Source: PALSA-693 sp963781155
Lineage (GTDB): Bacteria; Actinomycetota; Acidimicrobiia; Acidimicrobiales; Palsa-688
DNA: 64,000 nucleotides
Assembly: GCA_963781155.1 (NCBI GenBank)
Contig: CAWAEC010000014.1
Location: 558,001-622,000, forward strand
Direction: 5' to 3'
Shown here: one piece after another, positions 61,358 to 64,000 of the stretch
Position numbering within the stretch: position 1 is the first letter of the stretch
Layout: each line of letters begins with the position of its first letter
Translations under genes and position numbers: made by a program
Notes under the pieces: model-generated
The model's input: the letters and a program-made list of their open reading frames with translations, nothing else
The model's database searches: none
What the model was told of the DNA's origin: nothing

Positions 61358-62567
61358 CCGCTCGCAGCCGAGGGTCGCGTAGCGCGCTCATTGCGGCCAC
61401 GACGAGGACGCGGGCCCCACAGCCGATGGCCGCCTCGTCGACGTCGAAGTCGCCCCAGTGCAGGTCGGGAGCGTCGAGCATGCCGGGCCGGCGCACCCCC
61501 AGGCGGGCCATTACGCCGGGCACGCGGTCGAGGAACCAGGCGAAATCCTCGGCGCCCATGCTCTGCGGTGTCTCGTGCACGGCTACGGGACCGAGCAGGG
61601 CCGCGGCGGCCGCTCGGAAGGCTTCGGTGGCCTCCGGATCGTTCACTGCTGGCGGGACCCCCCGCCGGTAGTCGATCTCGACCTGGGCCCGGTAGGGCGC
61701 GGCGATCTCTTCGATTAGCCGAGGGATCAACTCGACCGCCGACGCCCAGGCGGACGGATCAAGCACCCGGACGGTCCCGGCCGCCTCGCCGTGTTGGGGG
61801 ATGACGTTGTCCGCGGACCCGGCTGTCACACTTCCCCAGACGAGGGAGAGACCGGCGCGCGGGTCCACTCGCCGGGATAACAGCGCCGGGGTCCGGACCA
61901 GGACGTCGGCCAGGGCCGCAACCAAGTCAACGGTGAGATGGGGCCGCGCCGTGTGACCACCTGGGCCGGAGAGCCGGACGGTGATCGAGTCGATCGCGGC
62001 GGTGATCGGACCCACCCGGACCGCCACCGACCCGGCATCGACGCGAGGATCGCAATGCAAAGCGAAGACCCGCCCCGCTCCATCCAGGGCACCAGCGGCC
62101 AGGGCGGCCAGGGCGCCGCCGGGGAGTACCTCCTCGGCGGGCTGGAACACCAACCGAACCCGGCCCGGCAGTTCGCCGGCAGCCGCCAAGCGGGCCAGGC
62201 CGAGTCCGGCGCCCAGCACCACCGCAGTGTGGACGTCGTGGCCGCAGGCGTGGGCGACGCCGGGGACTGACGAGCGATAAGCGACGTCTTTTTCATCGTC
62301 GATCGGCAGGGCGTCGAGGTCGGCCCGGAGCGCCACCATCGGGCCGCCCCCGTCGCCCACGATGTCGCACACCAGACCCGTTCCTCCTGGTAGAGGGGTG
62401 GGCGCCAGGCCGGCTTGGACCAGTTCGTGCGTGACCAACGCCGACGTGCGCACCTCATGCCAGGCCAGCTCAGGGTGGGCGTGGATGTCCCGGCGCAGGG
62501 CGACCATCCTGTTGACGACGCCGTCAAGGGCGCGGCTCACCCACTCTGGGTCCCTTGCGAGTTGCAC
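61350..62567 (-). CDS. M20D family amidohydrolase (N-acyl-amino-acid/hippurate hydrolase type)
   Basis: 405 residues from GTG 62567. LRRDIHAHPELAWHEVRTSA opens the M20D fold. GVAHACGHDVHTAVVLGAGLGL carries the metal-binding Cys, His and Asp; VFQPAEEVLPGGA has the Glu pair; HCDPRVDAGSVAVRVG and SGPGGHTARPHLTVD form the dimerisation domain; MGAEDFAWFLDRVPGVMARLG and DLHWGDFDVDEAAI end it. Zinc or manganese enzymes of this group cleave acylated amino acids or peptides. It overlaps the end of the transglutaminase gene by 8 bases (convergent). Confidence 0.86.
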   Translation of the reverse strand: MQLARDPEWVSRALDGVVNRMVALRRDIHAHPELAWHEVRTSALVTHELVQAGLAPTPLPGGTGLVCDIVGDGGGPMVALRADLDALPIDDEKDVAYRSSVPGVAHACGHDVHTAVVLGAGLGLARLAAAGELPGRVRLVFQPAEEVLPGGALAALAAGALDGAGRVFALHCDPRVDAGSVAVRVGPITAAIDSITVRLSGPGGHTARPHLTVDLVAALADVLVRTPALLSRRVDPRAGLSLVWGSVTAGSADNVIPQHGEAAGTVRVLDPSAWASAVELIPRLIEEIAAPYRAQVEIDYRRGVPPAVNDPEATEAFRAAAAALLGPVAVHETPQSMGAEDFAWFLDRVPGVMARLGVRRPGMLDAPDLHWGDFDVDEAAIGCGARVLVVAAMSALRDPRLRAAT

Positions 62568-62948
62568 CGGCCCACAGTATGGGCAGCAGAATGCGATCCG
62601 GGTAGCGGTTGCCACGCTGGCGTTCGTTGCCGCAGAGTCGTTTGTTATGCCGGCAAGGAGGAGACCTCCTTTGGACGTGGACCTGACTGTTGCGAATCCA
62701 TCGCGGGCCAGCTTGCCGATGTAATCCTTCGGCTGAAGCGCAGCACCCTTCGGCAAGAGGGCTCGGCGGCACGACCCGTTCCGGAGAGAGTTCCCCCCAC
62801 CCCTGGGCCAGTAATCGCTCCGCCGGCGATGCATGTATGGCATCGCTCAGGACAACGGCGGTCGCCACAATGCGGGCAACAAGGGCGGCGCCAGCGACAA
62901 CGACGGGGAACGTTTGATCGGAGATCGGGGCCCTGCCAGCCGAGCTCA
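62568..62948. other. Intergenic region between amidohydrolase and ureD
   Basis: 381 bases on which I can support no gene. An extended reverse frame continues upstream of the amidohydrolase (ALLPKGAALQPKDYIGKLAR is a recognisable piece) but has no match I know, so it is treated as leader. No strong dyad seen. Confidence 0.35.
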
Positions 62949-63674
62949 TCAGCCGGCGCTGTTGGCCTCCTGGAGCGCGCCTCGGAGCTGCGGGACATCG
63001 TCGGCGACGGCGACGGACAAGGCTCCGGGACCCTCCAGCGGGAGCCTCGCCCAGCCGGAACCCGAAGCAGAGGACGGCCGGTAATCGGGCCACACCTGCA
63101 GAGCCAGGCCGGCAAAGCGGTGCGGTCCAAGCATTGCTGGACCGTCCCAGGCGGTATCAGAACCCAGAGTCAGTTGATGCCGCAGCAGAGGCTGGCCGTC
63201 CAGTTCGACATCCAGGCGAAGGTCAACGCACCCCGGCCGCTCCCGGAGTCTCCCGAGTACTATCTCCTCGGTCCAGGCCAGCCTGGCGGAGCCGTTCAGG
63301 GCGACGCGGACGTGCTGACGGTGTTGGCAGCCGGCCGCGGCGATCAGAGGCTCCAGATGCCAGTCCAAGGCCCCTCCGTCAGCGACACAGGCTCGGACCA
63401 GCTGGGCCGTCCCGGTGGAACGCCAGACAACCGTGGCTGCCGTGCTGCGCACCCGCAGTCGGGCGCCGTCCTGGACTGACACGTCGATCTCCACGACGTC
63501 GTCGCCGGCCGGGGTCGCTGCCGTGCTGACCAGGTAGACCGCCTGTCCAGTGTCGCGCCACACGACGGGAGCCGCGTCTTTTAGCCGGGCCAGACAGTAG
63601 GCCCGGCCCTGGCCCGTCGGGGCCGTGGCGATCAGCCGCGCTCGCGCCCGCACTACAGCTGGCGCCCGACCCAC
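62949..63674 (-). CDS. ureD: Urease accessory protein UreD
   Basis: 241 residues. UreD helps UreF and UreG deliver nickel to apo-urease. The N-terminal part has RARARLIATAPTGQGRAYCLARL. DDVVEIDVSVQDGARLRVRSTAATVVWRS, the DGGALDWHLEPLIAAAGC segment and TEEIVLGRLRERPGC are the usual conserved UreD blocks (the ALxWxPEPxIxxxGx type region reads LDWHLEPLIAAAGC). It overlaps the end of ureG by 22 bases, the common ureG-ureD order. The structural urease genes would be further right, outside the window. Confidence 0.82.
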   Translation of the reverse strand: MGRAPAVVRARARLIATAPTGQGRAYCLARLKDAAPVVWRDTGQAVYLVSTAATPAGDDVVEIDVSVQDGARLRVRSTAATVVWRSTGTAQLVRACVADGGALDWHLEPLIAAAGCQHRQHVRVALNGSARLAWTEEIVLGRLRERPGCVDLRLDVELDGQPLLRHQLTLGSDTAWDGPAMLGPHRFAGLALQVWPDYRPSSASGSGWARLPLEGPGALSVAVADDVPQLRGALQEANSAG

Positions 63675-64000
63675 CGGGCCACCGGTGCGGCTTTCGGATC
63701 CGCCCGGACGCTGAGGAACACGACTGGACGGCCGTCCCGCCGGTCGGTGGCGTCGCGCCGCATCGCCTCGAGATCTGCGCTGACCAGGGGGGCCAGATCG
63801 ATCTTGTTGACGACGAGGAGGTCCGAGGAAGTGATGCCCGGTCCTCCCTTCCTTGGAACCTTGTCGCCTCCGGCCACGTCGATCACGAAAATCTGCACAT
63901 CGACGAGCCCGTAGCTGAACGTCGCGGTGAGGTTGTCCCCGCCGGACTCCAGCAGGATGGCATCAAGATTGGCAAAGCGCGCTTCCAGGCTTTCGATGGC
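63653..64000 (-). CDS. ureG: Urease accessory GTPase UreG (partial, runs off right edge)
   Basis: Only the C-terminal 116 residues are present. DAILLESGGDNLTATFSYGL is the UreG signature (ESGGDNLxATFS). VQIFVIDVAGGDKVPRKGGPGITSSDLLVVNKIDLAPLVSADLEAM includes the NKID guanine-specificity motif and the GDKxPRKGGPGI loop, and AAPVARWVGRQL ends it. GTP hydrolysis by UreG drives nickel insertion. The gene continues upstream to the right of the window, where ureABC, ureE and ureF are expected. Confidence 0.9.
   Translation of the reverse strand, partial: AIESLEARFANLDAILLESGGDNLTATFSYGLVDVQIFVIDVAGGDKVPRKGGPGITSSDLLVVNKIDLAPLVSADLEAMRRDATDRRDGRPVVFLSVRADPKAAPVARWVGRQL

Noticed and set aside
1..64000. 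CRISPR array, prophage or integrative element
   Set aside because: I saw no regularly spaced direct repeats, cas genes, phage structural genes, integrase or flanking att repeats; the only mobile element is the IS1380 copy.

Overview
The window is high-GC DNA with dense, short-spaced operons on both strands and frequent GTG or TTG starts. Two enzymes look F420-dependent (a PPOX split-barrel protein and an LLM-class oxidoreductase). The families present (LysS plus a LysX/MprF-type protein, DUF929, FUSC, PadR, CaiB-type CoA transferase, IS1380 transposase) point to a soil or environmental actinobacterium. I cannot place it to genus; an under-sampled lineage such as an acidimicrobial one would fit. 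There is no prophage, plasmid or CRISPR signature.

Layout. 0-1.4 kb: IS1380-family insertion sequence running off the left edge. 1.4-4.2 kb: DHA2 drug exporter and a DUF929 protein. 4.3-8.7 kb: tight operon of glycosyltransferase, PIG-L deacetylase, CelD/FemAB-like acyltransferase, second PIG-L deacetylase and SAM methyltransferase, which looks like a small amino-sugar biosynthesis cluster. 8.7-12.1 kb: HtrA-like protease without an export signal, and a FUSC membrane protein. 12.2-23.7 kb: an apparent lysine/aminoacyl-lipid neighbourhood. It holds a DMT transporter, a membrane-anchored esterase, lysyl-tRNA synthetase, a metallophosphoesterase-membrane-MprF fusion, an amino-acid permease, tRNA-Lys(CUU), a paralogous lipoprotein esterase and a cation/proton antiporter. 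23.7-31.1 kb: degenerate serine-recombinase domain, F420/PPOX protein, HAD dehalogenase, GH15 enzyme, DUF488, CHASE3 histidine kinase, amidase. 31.1-35.9 kb: elaborate inverted-repeat leader, ABC exporter and two-component system, then a flavin reductase-like protein. 36-46.8 kb: catabolic and redox genes (LLM oxidoreductase, fused CoA transferase, siderophore-interacting protein, PadR, nitronate monooxygenase, peroxiredoxin, double NTF2-like protein, CinA-like amidase, tyrosine phosphatase, VOC protein). 47-58 kb: MFS transporter and many small accessory genes, including an SRPBCC-ArsR-DUF2182-DUF899 operon and a DUF2283/DUF4258 pair. 58.3-64 kb: HemD-like protein, two transglutaminase-like proteins, M20D amidohydrolase, and ureD/ureG at the right edge.

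Nine genes that otherwise look intact are each split by a net single-base frameshift, several inside G or C runs. They are spread over the whole window and across unrelated families, so residual sequencing indels are more likely than real gene decay. I annotate each as one gene with a frameshift.

The most interesting region is 13.1-23.7 kb. The LysRS and MprF-like activities, which are fused in mycobacterial LysX, are here separate but overlapping genes. The MprF half is instead fused to a metallophosphoesterase, next to a permease, a tRNA-Lys and two paralogous esterases. This may be a lysyl-lipid synthesis and turnover module. The second candidate is the 4.3-8.7 kb cluster, whose enzyme order resembles the logic of mycothiol or Nod-factor assembly.
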